From: VRUE01 sp963837695
Lineage (GTDB): Bacteria; Actinomycetota; Thermoleophilia; Solirubrobacterales; 70-9
Length of the DNA: 64,000 nucleotides
Direction of reading: 5' to 3'
Assembly: GCA_963837695.1 (NCBI GenBank)
Contig: CAWINZ010000005.1
Span: forward strand, 1,798,001-1,862,000
The notes under the pieces: model-generated
Told to the model about the DNA's origin: nothing
What the model saw: the letters and a program-made list of their open reading frames with translations, nothing else
Database searches by the model: none
Position numbers and translations under genes: made by a program
In this document: in pieces, positions 8,107-16,275 of the stretch
How positions within the stretch are numbered: position 1 is the first letter of the stretch
Layout of the letters: each line of letters starts with the position of its first letter

Positions 8107-10008
8107 GTGATCCTCGACGATTCCCCGGTGGATCGCAGCGATTTCGACGCCTTTCTACGGTGGTTGGTGGGCCACCGTGCCCGCCTCCTTGCCGGAATCG
8201 CCCTCGCCGCGATCGTCATCGGCGGCGGACTGCACATCGCCGGCGATGCGGGCGCCGGCGATGCCGTCTGGCGCACGGTGCTGGCGCTGCTTGCCACGGA
8301 GCTCGCGGTCGAGGTCGGCCGGACCGTCTTGGTCGAACGGCACATGGGGGTCGACACGATTGCGCTGGTCGCGATGGTCGGCGCCCTCGCGTTGGGGGAA
8401 GAGCTCGCCGGCGTGATCATCGGCCTGATGTTTTCGGGTGGGCTGGCGTTGGAGGAAGTCGCCTCGGCTCGTGCCCGGCGCGAGCTGACCGCGCTCGTCG
8501 AACGGGCCCCGAAGATCGCCCGGCTGCGCGTGTCCGACGGCTTTCGCGACGTCCCCGTGGAGCAGGTCGTGGTTGGAGACGTGGCCCTGGTCCGCACCGG
8601 GGAGGTGATCCCAGTCGACGGGAAGATCCTCAGCGCCGAAGCTGTGATCGACACGAGCGCGCTCAGCGGCGAGCCGTTGCCGGTGACCGTCAAGCGCGGA
8701 ATGGGGGTGCTGAGCGGCACCTCGAACGCCGGATCGCCGTTCGAGGTACGGGCGGACCGGCCCGCCGCCGAGAGCGCCTACAGCGCCCTGGTGCGGCTGG
8801 TCGAGCACGCCGAAAGCGAGCGCGCGCCGCTGGTTCGGATCGCCGACCGGTACGCCGGCTTCTTCCTGCCCGCGACCATGCTCGTGGCCGGTGCCGCCTG
8901 GGCGCTCAGCGGCGACCCGGTGCGGGCCCTCGCGGTGGTCGTCGTCGCGACGCCGTGTCCGCTGATCCTCGCGGCGCCGATCGCCCTCGTTTCGGGGCTG
9001 TCGCGGGCGGCGCGCGCCGGGGTCGTCGTCAAGGGCACGGGAGCGATCGAGACGCTCGGGCAGATCCGCACGGTTCTCTTCGACAAGACCGGAACGCTGA
9101 CGGTCGGCAGCCCCGCGGTGCGGGACATCGCGACTCGGCCGGGGGTCGATCGGGCTGAGCTGCTGCGTCTCGTGGCGTCGGTCGATCGCATGTCGGCGCA
9201 CGTCCTCGGCGAGGCCCTGGTGCGGGCAGCCGAGGAGGCGGGATTGACGCTCGCGGTCCCGACCGAGATCCACGAGGACCCGGGGCAGGGGATCGCCGGT
9301 TCGGTCGACGGCCGCCGCGTCCTCGTCGGTAGCCGGGGCTTCCTCGGGGCGGAGGGAGTGCCCGCGGATGAGATCGCCTCCACTGCGCTGAGCGACGGTC
9401 GCGGATCGGGGGAGGCGCGGGTGCTCGTCGCGATCGACGGACACGTGGGCGGGGTGATCGCGATGGCGGACGAGCTGCGACCCGACGCCACCGGGATCGT
9501 CGAGCGGCTGCGTTCGGAAGGGGTGAGGCAGGTGGCGATGGTCTCGGGAGATCGGCGATCCGTGGGGGAGCGGATCGGTCGTCAGCTCGGCGTCGATCGC
9601 GTCTATTCCGAACAGTCGCCGGAGGACAAGCTCGAGGTGGTGCGTCGGCTGCGCGACGATCCCGATCTCGGCCCGGTGATGATGGTCGGCGACGGCGTCA
9701 ACGACGCCCCGGCCCTCGCCATCGCCGACCTCGGAGTGGCGATGGGCGTCGCCGGCGCCACGGTCTCCTCGGAGACGGCGGACGCGGTGATCACGGTCGA
9801 CCGGGTGGATCGAGTCGCCGACGCCGTGCATGCCGGGCGCCGGGCCTTGCTGATCGCGCGCCAGAGCGTCCTCGTCGGCATGGGTCTGAGCCTGACGGCG
9901 ATGGGTGTCGCCGCCTTCGGCTATCTGCCCCCTGTGGCAGGCGCCCTGCTGCAGGAGGGCATCGACCTCGCGGTCATTCTCAACGCGCTGCGGGCCCTGC
10001 GCGGCTAG
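8107..10008 (+). CDS. Heavy-metal-type P1B ATPase
   Basis: 633 residues from GTG 8107. Transmembrane segments flank the actuator motif TSALSGEPLPV (about residue 185). The channel helix carries TPCPL (about 280) in place of CPC. The phosphorylation site FDKTGTLT lies near 325 and GDGVNDAP near 530. There is no N-terminal CxxC metal-binding domain and no C-terminal extension. TPC-type P1B pumps are a less studied group with reported Ni/Fe/Co substrates, but the ion cannot be assigned here. No metal regulator is adjacent, so the gene appears to stand alone. Confidence 0.88.
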   Translation: MILDDSPVDRSDFDAFLRWLVGHRARLLAGIALAAIVIGGGLHIAGDAGAGDAVWRTVLALLATELAVEVGRTVLVERHMGVDTIALVAMVGALALGEELAGVIIGLMFSGGLALEEVASARARRELTALVERAPKIARLRVSDGFRDVPVEQVVVGDVALVRTGEVIPVDGKILSAEAVIDTSALSGEPLPVTVKRGMGVLSGTSNAGSPFEVRADRPAAESAYSALVRLVEHAESERAPLVRIADRYAGFFLPATMLVAGAAWALSGDPVRALAVVVVATPCPLILAAPIALVSGLSRAARAGVVVKGTGAIETLGQIRTVLFDKTGTLTVGSPAVRDIATRPGVDRAELLRLVASVDRMSAHVLGEALVRAAEEAGLTLAVPTEIHEDPGQGIAGSVDGRRVLVGSRGFLGAEGVPADEIASTALSDGRGSGEARVLVAIDGHVGGVIAMADELRPDATGIVERLRSEGVRQVAMVSGDRRSVGERIGRQLGVDRVYSEQSPEDKLEVVRRLRDDPDLGPVMMVGDGVNDAPALAIADLGVAMGVAGATVSSETADAVITVDRVDRVADAVHAGRRALLIARQSVLVGMGLSLTAMGVAAFGYLPPVAGALLQEGIDLAVILNALRALRG

Positions 10009-10026
10009 CCGGCCGAGCCCCGCTCG

Positions 10027-10079
10027 TCCGTTCGCATGTCCGGATGCGACAATCAGGAAGGACCGAGAGGAAAAGAACG
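10027..10079 (+). repeat. Short two-part repeat shared with 13246-13497
   Basis: The first part (GTCCGTTCGC, TGTCCGG, TGCGA, AAT) recurs at 13246-13275 with three substitutions. The second part (24 bp, 10056-10079, starting GGAAGGACCGAGAGG) recurs exactly at 13474-13497. Here the parts are about 4 nt apart; at 13 kb they are about 200 bp apart and enclose the start of a secreted-protein ORF. The first part may be a promoter (a GATAAT/GACAAT-like -10). The short version could be a deletion scar. Confidence 0.5.
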
Positions 10080-10121
10080 ACCGACACCGATCCATTGCCT
10101 GGGCATGAGAGGCTTTGAAGG

Positions 10122-11201
10122 GTGAGGGCAGGACCCGCGGACCTGACGCTGCACGGCGATGAGCCGCGTTACGAGCGCGGCTTCCGGCGGGTGGGCGAGG
10201 ACACCTGGGCCTGGCTGCAGCCGAACGGCGGGCTGGGCGAGTCGAACGCCGGGCTCCTCGCCTCCGGCGAGCACGTGCTCCTGGTCGACACGCTCTGGGA
10301 TCTCGCCCTCACCCGGCGCATGCTTGGCGAGGCGCGGGAGATCGTCGACGCGTCGCCCGAGATCGTCGTCAACACGCACTCCGACGGCGACCACGTCTGG
10401 GGGAACCAGCTGCTCGCCGGCGCCCGGATCGTCTCCAGCGCGACGGCGAAGCGGCTGATGGCGCTCGACACTCCGGAGGAGCTGCGCAAGCTGCAGCGCG
10501 GTGGCCGGGCGCTGGCTGCGATCGGATCGCTGCCGATCCCACTGATCGGCACGCTCGACCTCGGCCCCCTGCCGCGCCTGCCGCTGCAGTCGATGGGCCG
10601 CGAGTTGGCGCCCTTCGACTGGAGCGAGGTCGAGCTGACCCTGCCGACGGAGACCTTCGACGGCGAGCTACGGCTGGCGGTCGGCGAGCGCGAGGTGCGG
10701 CTGGTCGAGGTCGGGCCGGCGCACACCGAAGGCGACACCGTCGTCTGGGCGCCCGACGTCTCGGTCTGCTTTGCCGCCGACATCCTCTTCATCGGTGGAA
10801 CGCCGATCACCTGGGCCGGGCCGGTCGCCAGCTGGCTGGCGGCGCTCGAGCGCATCTCCTCGCTCGGAGCGGAGACGTACGTGCCCGGCCACGGGCCGGT
10901 CTGCGGCCAGGCCGAGGTAGACCTTCTGCGCGACTACCTCGAGTGGGTCCGGTCCGAGGGCGTCAGCCGGCTCGAACGCGGGATCGCGCCCGTGAAGGCG
11001 GCGCGGGCGCTGCTGCTCGACCCCGGATTCGAGTCGCTCCCGTGGGCATCGTGGGACGACCCCGAGCGCCTCGTGATCACGCTCTGCACCGAGGGCTTCC
11101 GCCGCAAGGGCGGCGAAGGCCATCTGGTCGGCGCCGGCCGTTCGCGGGCGATCCTGCAGATGCAGCGAACCAAGGCCGATCTGGAGCGCCGCGGGGGATG
11201 A
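10122..11201 (+). CDS. MBL-fold metallo-hydrolase
   Basis: 359 residues from GTG 10122. The metallo-beta-lactamase fold is shown by the buried strand VLLVDTL, the metal motif NTHSDGDHVWGN near residue 90, GPAHTEGDTVVW near 200, AADILFIGG near 220 and YVPGHGP near 255. The motif has Asp where the second His of HxHxDH usually stands, which occurs in some subfamilies. It is probably a Zn- or Fe-dependent hydrolase with unknown substrate. Its stop overlaps the start of the carboxymuconolactone-decarboxylase-like gene, so the two are probably co-translated and may serve one catabolic pathway with the neighbouring haloalkane dehalogenase. Confidence 0.82.
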   Translation: MRAGPADLTLHGDEPRYERGFRRVGEDTWAWLQPNGGLGESNAGLLASGEHVLLVDTLWDLALTRRMLGEAREIVDASPEIVVNTHSDGDHVWGNQLLAGARIVSSATAKRLMALDTPEELRKLQRGGRALAAIGSLPIPLIGTLDLGPLPRLPLQSMGRELAPFDWSEVELTLPTETFDGELRLAVGEREVRLVEVGPAHTEGDTVVWAPDVSVCFAADILFIGGTPITWAGPVASWLAALERISSLGAETYVPGHGPVCGQAEVDLLRDYLEWVRSEGVSRLERGIAPVKAARALLLDPGFESLPWASWDDPERLVITLCTEGFRRKGGEGHLVGAGRSRAILQMQRTKADLERRGG

Positions 11202-11827
11202 CGAGCGGAGTGGGGGGAGCGCCACGGGAGAGCCCGGTCCGGCGCTGGCACGATCTGCCCGACCGCACCTGCGACCCGGCCATCCGGCGCTCGCGACTGC
11301 AGCGCCTCGCGATCGCGATCGCGAGGCGGGCCACGCGGGGCCGCAGCTACCAGTTCCTGCGCGTGCTCTCGATCGACCGCCGCCTCTTCCGGCCCTTCCT
11401 CGCCTTCAACCTGCGGCTGATGCCGCGCGGCAGGCTCGACCGCCGCGACAGCGAGGCGCTGATCCTGCGCACGGCCTGGCTCTGCGGCTCGTGTTACGAG
11501 TGGACCCAGCATCGCGCGCTCGCGCGCCGCGCCGGGCTGACGCCGGAGCAGATCGAGGCAATCGGCACCGACCCCGAGAGCGAGGTGCTGGGTGGGCCGA
11601 CGCGCAGCCTGCTCGCCGTCGTCTCTGAGCTGCTCGACGACCACACGCTGAGCGAAGCGACCTACGAGAAGCTGGCGGAGACGTTCACCCCGGCCGAGAT
11701 CCTCGAGGCGACGATGCTCGTCGGCAGCTACGCGATGCTCGCGGGCGCGCTGAACACCTTTGGCGTGCCCCTGGAGCGCGCCTGGGACGCGACCCTCCCT
11801 ATCGGCGCGCCGCCGCGGGTTCGTTAG
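11198..11827 (+). CDS. Carboxymuconolactone decarboxylase/AhpD-like protein
   Basis: 209 residues, ATG overlapping the preceding stop. The CMD/AhpD motif appears as LRTAWLCGSCYEWTQHRALARRAGLT (about residues 88-113), a CxxC followed by His. The helical repeat after it (PAEILEATMLVGSYAMLAGALNTF) matches the second CMD helix pair. Proteins of this fold are either decarboxylases or peroxidase-like, and the CxxC favours a redox role. It is convergent with the dehalogenase gene (4-bp overlap of ends). Confidence 0.8.
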   Translation: MTSGVGGAPRESPVRRWHDLPDRTCDPAIRRSRLQRLAIAIARRATRGRSYQFLRVLSIDRRLFRPFLAFNLRLMPRGRLDRRDSEALILRTAWLCGSCYEWTQHRALARRAGLTPEQIEAIGTDPESEVLGGPTRSLLAVVSELLDDHTLSEATYEKLAETFTPAEILEATMLVGSYAMLAGALNTFGVPLERAWDATLPIGAPPRVR

Positions 11828-12744
11828 CCGGCCGTGGCCGCGATCAGCTCGTTGACCTGGCGAGCGAGGTCGGGGCCTGCGTCCTCCTGCAGGAAGTGGC
11901 CGGCGTGGGGGGTGGTGTGGGGTCTGTCGGCGGCGCCGGGGACGTGGCGCTGAAAGATCCGCTCGCTGCCGCGCATGATCGGGTCGCCGTCGCTGAAGAC
12001 GGTCAGGAACGGCTTCTCCCAGCGGCCCAGCGTCTCCCATGCCGCCCGGTTGGCCGGGATCGCGGGGTCGCGGGAGGAGATCGGGACCAGCCGCGGGAAG
12101 GCGCGCGCCCCCGCCTTCGACCCGGAGACCGCGTACGGGGCATCGTAGGCGCGGCGCTCGCCAGGGGTCAGCGTCTTCAGGCAGCCGGCGTTGACGATGC
12201 GGCTGACCGGGAGTACCGGGCTCACCGTGGCGAAGGTGCGCCAGGCGAGGAAGGCCAGCGCGTTGAGCGGCTTCGGCCGCGTTGCGCTGTCGGCGGTCGG
12301 CAGGGCGCCGTTGCCGAGCACGATGCGGGCGAACCGCTCCTCGTTCTCGGCCGCCACCCGCAGGCCGAGCAGCGCGCCCCAGTCCTGGCAGAACAGGGTG
12401 ATCTCACTCAGGTCGAGCTTGCGGACGAAGCTCGTCAGCCACTCGACGTGGCCCTGGTAGGTGTAGTCGCCCTTGGCCTTCGGCTTGTCCGACTTGCCGA
12501 ATCCGATTAGGTCGGGGGCGATCACCCGGTGCCCGGCTCCGGCGCAGACGGGGATCATGTGGCGGTAGAGATAGGACCACGTCGGCTCGCCGTGCAGCAT
12601 CAGCACGGGCGCGGCGCCCGGCTCGCCCTCGTCGACGTAGTGCATGCGCAGGCCGTCGACCTCCAGGTAGTTTGGCTCGAAGGGGTAGTCGTCGAGGTTG
12701 GCGAAATGCGGGTCGGGCGTGCGGATGGTCTCCATGGGACTCAC
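11824..12744 (-). CDS. Haloalkane dehalogenase (alpha/beta hydrolase, subfamily I type)
   Basis: 306 residues; GTG 12744 or ATG 12735 are possible starts. The alpha/beta-hydrolase core includes HGEPTWSYLYR (oxyanion region, residues 51-61), the nucleophile elbow CQDWGALLG with Asp121 and the halide-binding Trp122, a catalytic acid near FSDGDPIM and the His of HAGHFLQED near the C-terminus. HGEPTW and QDWG are characteristic of haloalkane dehalogenases, which hydrolyse C-halogen bonds to alcohol plus halide. Natural substrate is unknown. It lies opposite the metallo-hydrolase/CMD pair. Confidence 0.87.
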   Translation of the reverse strand: MSPMETIRTPDPHFANLDDYPFEPNYLEVDGLRMHYVDEGEPGAAPVLMLHGEPTWSYLYRHMIPVCAGAGHRVIAPDLIGFGKSDKPKAKGDYTYQGHVEWLTSFVRKLDLSEITLFCQDWGALLGLRVAAENEERFARIVLGNGALPTADSATRPKPLNALAFLAWRTFATVSPVLPVSRIVNAGCLKTLTPGERRAYDAPYAVSGSKAGARAFPRLVPISSRDPAIPANRAAWETLGRWEKPFLTVFSDGDPIMRGSERIFQRHVPGAADRPHTTPHAGHFLQEDAGPDLARQVNELIAATAG

Positions 12745-12888
12745 TTTCGGCGATCTGGGGCTCGTTTGGGATGGTCGGTCGTCCTGAGCTGCTCGCGCGG
12801 CAGGCGAACCGCCCGGGCGATCCTCTCAGGGTCGCCGAGGCGGGGTGTGAAGCGGTGCGAAGGTGGACCCGGACCCCAAGCATCTACC

Positions 12889-13164
12889 TTATGCGCTCAG
12901 CGCAGGCGTCAGATCGGCTGCTTGCACGGCGCTCAGCACTGGCACGGTGACGCGCAGTTCGCTGTTGAGTTCCAGTAGGCGCTTGGGGCGGACCAGCGTC
13001 AGCCCCACGAGATTCCCGTCACGGTCAAAGCGGACCGCGTGTCCCTCCGGCGTCTCGTCGTAATCGACGGCGCGCGAGGGGTCGCCGACGTGGAGATAGA
13101 GAACATCGGCTTCCGCGTCGTACTCGACGCGATCGAACTCGATTTCGGCGATCGTCACGCTCAT
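12889..13164 (-). CDS. DUF2283 family protein (antitoxin-like)
   Basis: 91 residues. The core RVEYDAEADVLYLHVGDP...GHAVRFDRDGNLVGLTLVRPKRLL is the DUF2283 pattern, a small beta-rich protein often encoded next to a DUF4258 protein as a presumed toxin-antitoxin-like pair. Its ATG overlaps the stop (ATGA) of an upstream open frame whose end looks like DUF4258, but that partner is truncated. The stretch 12745-12888 between it and the dehalogenase gene holds no feature I can identify. Confidence 0.75.
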   Translation of the reverse strand: MSVTIAEIEFDRVEYDAEADVLYLHVGDPSRAVDYDETPEGHAVRFDRDGNLVGLTLVRPKRLLELNSELRVTVPVLSAVQAADLTPALSA

Positions 13165-13245
13165 GGCTTCCTTCTACGGGCGAACGAGGTGAGGATACGC
13201 CCACGATCGTCGTTGTCGAAGATGACGACAGGCACGAAGCCCCCT
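13161..13245 (-). pseudogene. C-terminal remnant of a DUF4258-like partner gene
   Basis: The minus frame ending at 13161 reads GGFVPVVIFDNDDRGRILTS then FARRRKP, which looks like the last strands of a DUF4258 protein, and it overlaps the DUF2283 start exactly as in intact pairs. Upstream the frame continues without any recognisable DUF4258 N-terminus and runs into the promoter and signal-peptide region of the divergent gene. The 5' part is therefore probably lost. Upstream boundary is approximate. Confidence 0.5.
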
Positions 13246-13282
13246 GTGTCCGTTCGCGTGTCCGGCTGCGATAATCCAGAGC

Positions 13283-13900
13283 GTGCGGGGGGTACTGGCC
13301 ACAGCGCTGGTCGTCGTTGCGGCAGCCGCCGCGGCAAGCTCCGCGTACGCAGCCGGTTCTTTGAGCCGACCAACCAGCGACGGCTCCAAGACTCCTTCGG
13401 TGACGCTTGGCTCCGGCAAAATTGGAGCCGATTCCTGGTCCGCTTCGCTGCGCCGTGAGCAAGGGTCCGCAGGGGAAGGACCGAGAGGAAAAGAACGGCC
13501 TTGCATTGCAGCTCGCTCCCAGGGCGTCGGCGGCGGCGGAGCTGCCGCGGCGTGCGTCTTTCCACAGAGGCTTACGCCGCGCGGGGGTGGACTGTGGATT
13601 ACGGCTTCCAAGCTGAATGAAACCGGCACCGAAGCCGCCGTAACCGCCGTGGCGATGGTCTTCGCACCGCGTGCCGCCTATGCTGAGGCTACGCGTCCCG
13701 GCGGCACGGTGGAAACGATCAAGCTCAAGCGCTTGACCGGCGGCCAGGCCAGGAAGTCTGGCTTGAAGCGGCTTCGCTACGCCGCCTTCGCCACCGCCGG
13801 TCTCTGGTGCGTCGCGCGCATCGAAAGCTTTGGCCGATTCGGCCAGAGGCTTTGGCGAAGCCCCAGCATCCGCAGGAAGATCTGCTCGACAGAATCCTAA
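13283..13900 (+). CDS. Putative secreted protein
   Basis: 205 residues from GTG 13283, shortly after a TGCGATAATCC segment that may be a -10. A signal peptide (RGVLATALVVVAAAAAASSAYA) is clear. The rest is low-complexity and basic, with two or three cysteines, and includes the exact 24-bp repeat shared with 10056-10079. The C-terminal stretch (RFGQRLWRSPSIRRKICSTES) looks out of register with the preceding sequence, so a frameshift or chimeric origin is possible. No function can be proposed. Confidence 0.4.
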   Translation: MRGVLATALVVVAAAAAASSAYAAGSLSRPTSDGSKTPSVTLGSGKIGADSWSASLRREQGSAGEGPRGKERPCIAARSQGVGGGGAAAACVFPQRLTPRGGGLWITASKLNETGTEAAVTAVAMVFAPRAAYAEATRPGGTVETIKLKRLTGGQARKSGLKRLRYAAFATAGLWCVARIESFGRFGQRLWRSPSIRRKICSTES

Positions 13901-13919
13901 GAGAGGGTACTCTTGGCCT

Positions 13920-14150
13920 ATGGCCAAGGAGCGAATCACCGTCGATCCAAATCGGATGCGCGGGCTGCCATGCATCAGGGATACCCGCGTGACTGTCAGC
14001 GCGGTGCTGGGCCAGCTAGCGGCCGGAGCCAGCATCGATGAGGTGCTGGCGAGCTATCCGTACCTCGAACGCGAGGATGTCCTCGCCGCGCTCGAATACG
14101 CCGCCGCTGCGGCGCAGGAGCGCGAGTTGGCCGTAGCCGCTCCGGCGTGA
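13920..14150 (+). CDS. DUF433 domain antitoxin-like protein
   Basis: 76 residues from ATG 13920. ITVDPNRMRGLPCIRDTRVTVSAVLGQLAAG...VLASYPYLEREDVLAALEYAA is the DUF433 winged-helix signature. These proteins are usually the antitoxin of a pair whose toxin is a DUF5615 PIN-like protein, encoded immediately downstream with overlap. Here the downstream toxin frame overlaps the stop (GTGA) but carries a deletion, so this antitoxin probably has no active partner. Confidence 0.8.
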   Translation: MAKERITVDPNRMRGLPCIRDTRVTVSAVLGQLAAGASIDEVLASYPYLEREDVLAALEYAAAAAQERELAVAAPA

Positions 14151-14336
14151 GACTCCTTCTCGACGCCAACCTCTCACCCGAGGTCGCCCGGCTTCTCAAG
14201 GAGGCTGAGCACGACGCGATCAGCCGACCACCTGCGCCCCGCCGCGCAGGTTGAGCTTCTCATCGCAAATCTTTCGCTGATCTCCGAGAACCTCGAACGC
14301 GGCGCGATCGCCAGCCTGACAAGAGATCGCCTGTGA
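14147..14336 (+). pseudogene. DUF5615 PIN-like toxin with internal deletion
   Basis: From GTG 14147 the frame reads VRLLLDANLSPEVARLLKEA then EHDAIS, the canonical N-terminus of a DUF5615 protein with its first catalytic Asp, and ends early at 14254. The +1 frame of the same DNA from about 14228 reads HLRPAAQVELLIANLSLISE then NLERGAIASLTRDRL and a stop at 14336, the canonical C-terminus. The middle of the domain, holding the other acidic residues, is missing and the reading frame changes at the join. The toxin is therefore inactivated while the antitoxin is intact. Confidence 0.75.
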
Positions 14337-14441
14337 GTTCGCGAGCTGCCCATTTGGGGCGGATCAGTAGGCGGTATCCGGATGGGCTTAGCAGTTTCGC
14401 TAAGTTGACAAACCAACGGTAGTCAATGAGATCGGACGGAA

Positions 14442-14804
14442 ATGGCCCGTAGGAACGACTCGCCAACCGGAACTCCCCACTCGGAGGCGATGGAGAAGCG
14501 GGCTCGCAAGAGCGCTGCGTACAAAGCTGCCCTCGAAGTGCAGCAGCCCTACGAGCAGTTCGCGCGGCTGGTGATCCGTAAGCGCATGCAGCTCGGCCTA
14601 ACCCAGCAAGAGCTGGCCGAGAGGATGGGGACGAGCCATTCCGTGGTCTCCCGCCTCGAGAGCGGCAAGCATCGTTTCAGCTTCGCGACCATGCGCAAGC
14701 TCGCCAAGGCGCTCGACACCCATCTCGTCTACGGCTTCCAAGACGAGGCCCCCGACTCGAAGTCTCGCCGGACGCCCAAGCGAGAGTTGGTCGTCTCGGC
14801 CTGA
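14442..14804 (+). CDS. XRE-family HTH antitoxin-like regulator
   Basis: 120 residues; ATG 14490 is an alternative start. A helix-turn-helix of the XRE/HigA type lies at about residues 42-100 (VIRKRMQLGLTQQELAERMG then SHSVVSRLESGKHRFSFATM). The N-terminal SAAYKAALEVQQPYEQFARL segment is typical of antitoxins of RelE/HigB pairs, but no toxin gene is seen in the 105 bp upstream, which hold nothing else I recognise. It probably binds its own promoter as a dimer. It ends 8 bp before the left end of an IS element, which may have removed a partner. Confidence 0.75.
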   Translation: MARRNDSPTGTPHSEAMEKRARKSAAYKAALEVQQPYEQFARLVIRKRMQLGLTQQELAERMGTSHSVVSRLESGKHRFSFATMRKLAKALDTHLVYGFQDEAPDSKSRRTPKRELVVSA

Positions 14805-14811
14805 GCGGCGC

Positions 14812-15984
14812 CTAGTCCGTCCTAACCCCGAGATGTGAAGACAGTTCAGCCTCATCTCACGCTCGCCATCTTGCGGGCGCCGAAGACGATATCCGCCGGC
14901 ACCCTTCCCATCGTCAACCTGCCCGTGTGAGCACGGTCGGTGTTGTAGTAGCGCAGGTACTCCTCGAGGTCGCGCCGCAGGGCGGTGATCCTGGGTGCCA
15001 AAGAGCGCGAGAAGGACGGCCGCCAGCACTCCTCGAGGATCGTCAGCTGCACCCGCTCCACGCAGCCGTTTGAGTTCGGCCGCCCGGCCTTGATCTTGCG
15101 CTGGGTCGCCTTGTGCTTGGCGAGGGCGGTCTTGAAGTCGACGGCGCGGAACTCCGAGCCGTTGTCGGTGGTGACCTCGCGGAGCTTCCAGCCCGCCGCC
15201 TTGAGCTCTTTGGCGACCAGGTGGACCAGCTCGGCGGTGTGGCGGGCGGTGGGGTTGTGATCTGAGGAGCGCAGGAAGGCCCAGCTGTAGGCGGAGGCGA
15301 CGTCGATCGCGGTGTATTGCCAGATCACCCCTTTGCAGCCGGCGAGGCGACCGACGTAAAAGCAGTCCATCTGCACCTTCTCCCCGGGCTCGGAGGCGTC
15401 GATATGCAGCTCCTTTGGCGCGATCTCGGGCTTGCGCTCATAGGGGTCGGCGTGGCGGGCGATCAGCGCCAGGCGCTTGGAGCGGGTGTTGAGGTTGAAG
15501 CGCTTGAGCACCGACCAGACGCCGTTCTCGGAGATCCGGATGCCGCCCCACTTCTCCCGGGCGAGTTCGGCGGATATCCGCCGGGCCCCGAATCCCGGGT
15601 GCCCCAGGGAGAAGGCGAGGATGCGGTGCTCGAGGTGGGGGCCGATCCGGTTGGGCATCCGCGGGCGCCGCCGCTCCCTGACCCCCAGCCCGTCGAGGCC
15701 GTAGCGCTCCAGCCTGGGCTTCCAGGCGTAGTAGGTGGATCTGGCTACGCCCATCGCCCGGCAGGCCTCTGAGACGTTGCCGAGCTCCTCGGCCAGGGTG
15801 AACAGGCGCAGCCGGAATCCGAACAGCACGTCATCCTCAGTCATCGCATCCTCCTTGCTCCTTGATTGGCGTCTGGAAGCGTGGGAGGACGCGCGGACGC
15901 CCCGGCCATGGCCGGGGCGTCCGGATGAAGGCGTCCCTATGGAGCCCGGAGGTGTCCGGGGTACTTGGGGTTAGTCCGGACTAG
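14812..15984 (-). mobile_element. IS481-like insertion sequence
   Basis: An 18-bp imperfect inverted repeat bounds the transposase gene: CTAGTCCGTCCTAACCCC at 14812-14829 against GGGGTTAGTCCGGACTAG at 15967-15984 (two mismatches). The element is about 1.17 kb, normal for IS481. I see no convincing target-site duplication in the immediate flanks. It lies between an XRE gene and hicA. Confidence 0.75.
14852..15844 (-). CDS. IS481-type DDE transposase
   Basis: 330 residues. An N-terminal HTH (EELGNVSEACRAMGVARSTYYAWKPR) binds the ends. The rve integrase core follows, with Asp in VQMDCFYVG (about residue 160), Asp in VTTDNGSEF (about 228) and Glu in NSNGCVERVQ (about 263), the DDE triad. Two of the three catalytic contexts are textbook and the frame is intact, so the element could be active. 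Confidence 0.92.
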   Translation of the reverse strand: MTEDDVLFGFRLRLFTLAEELGNVSEACRAMGVARSTYYAWKPRLERYGLDGLGVRERRRPRMPNRIGPHLEHRILAFSLGHPGFGARRISAELAREKWGGIRISENGVWSVLKRFNLNTRSKRLALIARHADPYERKPEIAPKELHIDASEPGEKVQMDCFYVGRLAGCKGVIWQYTAIDVASAYSWAFLRSSDHNPTARHTAELVHLVAKELKAAGWKLREVTTDNGSEFRAVDFKTALAKHKATQRKIKAGRPNSNGCVERVQLTILEECWRPSFSRSLAPRITALRRDLEEYLRYYNTDRAHTGRLTMGRVPADIVFGARKMASVR

Positions 15985-16028
15985 TCGGGAATGGCCTATC
16001 TGGTGGCGGGTATAGGGTCGCCCGCCTC

Positions 16029-16262
16029 GTGACGCAATTTCGCTCGATGAAGGCGAAGCGCCTGCTGGCGGTCTTGGAACGCAAGCCGCTCGACTACCAC
16101 GTAGTCCGTCAAGCTGGCTCGCATCGCCGGATGGAGGCACCGGGAAGACCGTCGCTCTCATTTGCCTTTCACGACAAGGCGACGATTCCGGCTGGGCTGG
16201 TCCGCAAGATCCTCACCAAGGACATCGGCCTTGCCGAAGATGAGGCCCGGAAGCTACTCTGA
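16029..16262 (+). CDS. hicA: HicA family mRNA interferase toxin
   Basis: 77 residues from GTG 16029 (ATG 16047 is possible). The double-stranded-RNA-binding-like fold shows KAKRLLAVLERKPLDYHVVRQ, the catalytic His context GSHRRM and the C-terminal FHDKATIPAGLVRKILTKDI. HicA cleaves mRNA and tmRNA. A TATAGGGT segment at 16011-16018 may be its -10. hicB follows after 13 bp, the classical order. Confidence 0.9.
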   Translation: MTQFRSMKAKRLLAVLERKPLDYHVVRQAGSHRRMEAPGRPSLSFAFHDKATIPAGLVRKILTKDIGLAEDEARKLL

Positions 16263-16275
16263 CGTGGAGGATCGA

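Noticed and set aside
15967..16026. GGCGGG/CCCGCC dyad before hicA as a separate repeat element
   Set aside because: Short and G+C-rich, easily explained by chance and the promoter; not matched elsewhere beyond a loop resemblance with 41441-41481.
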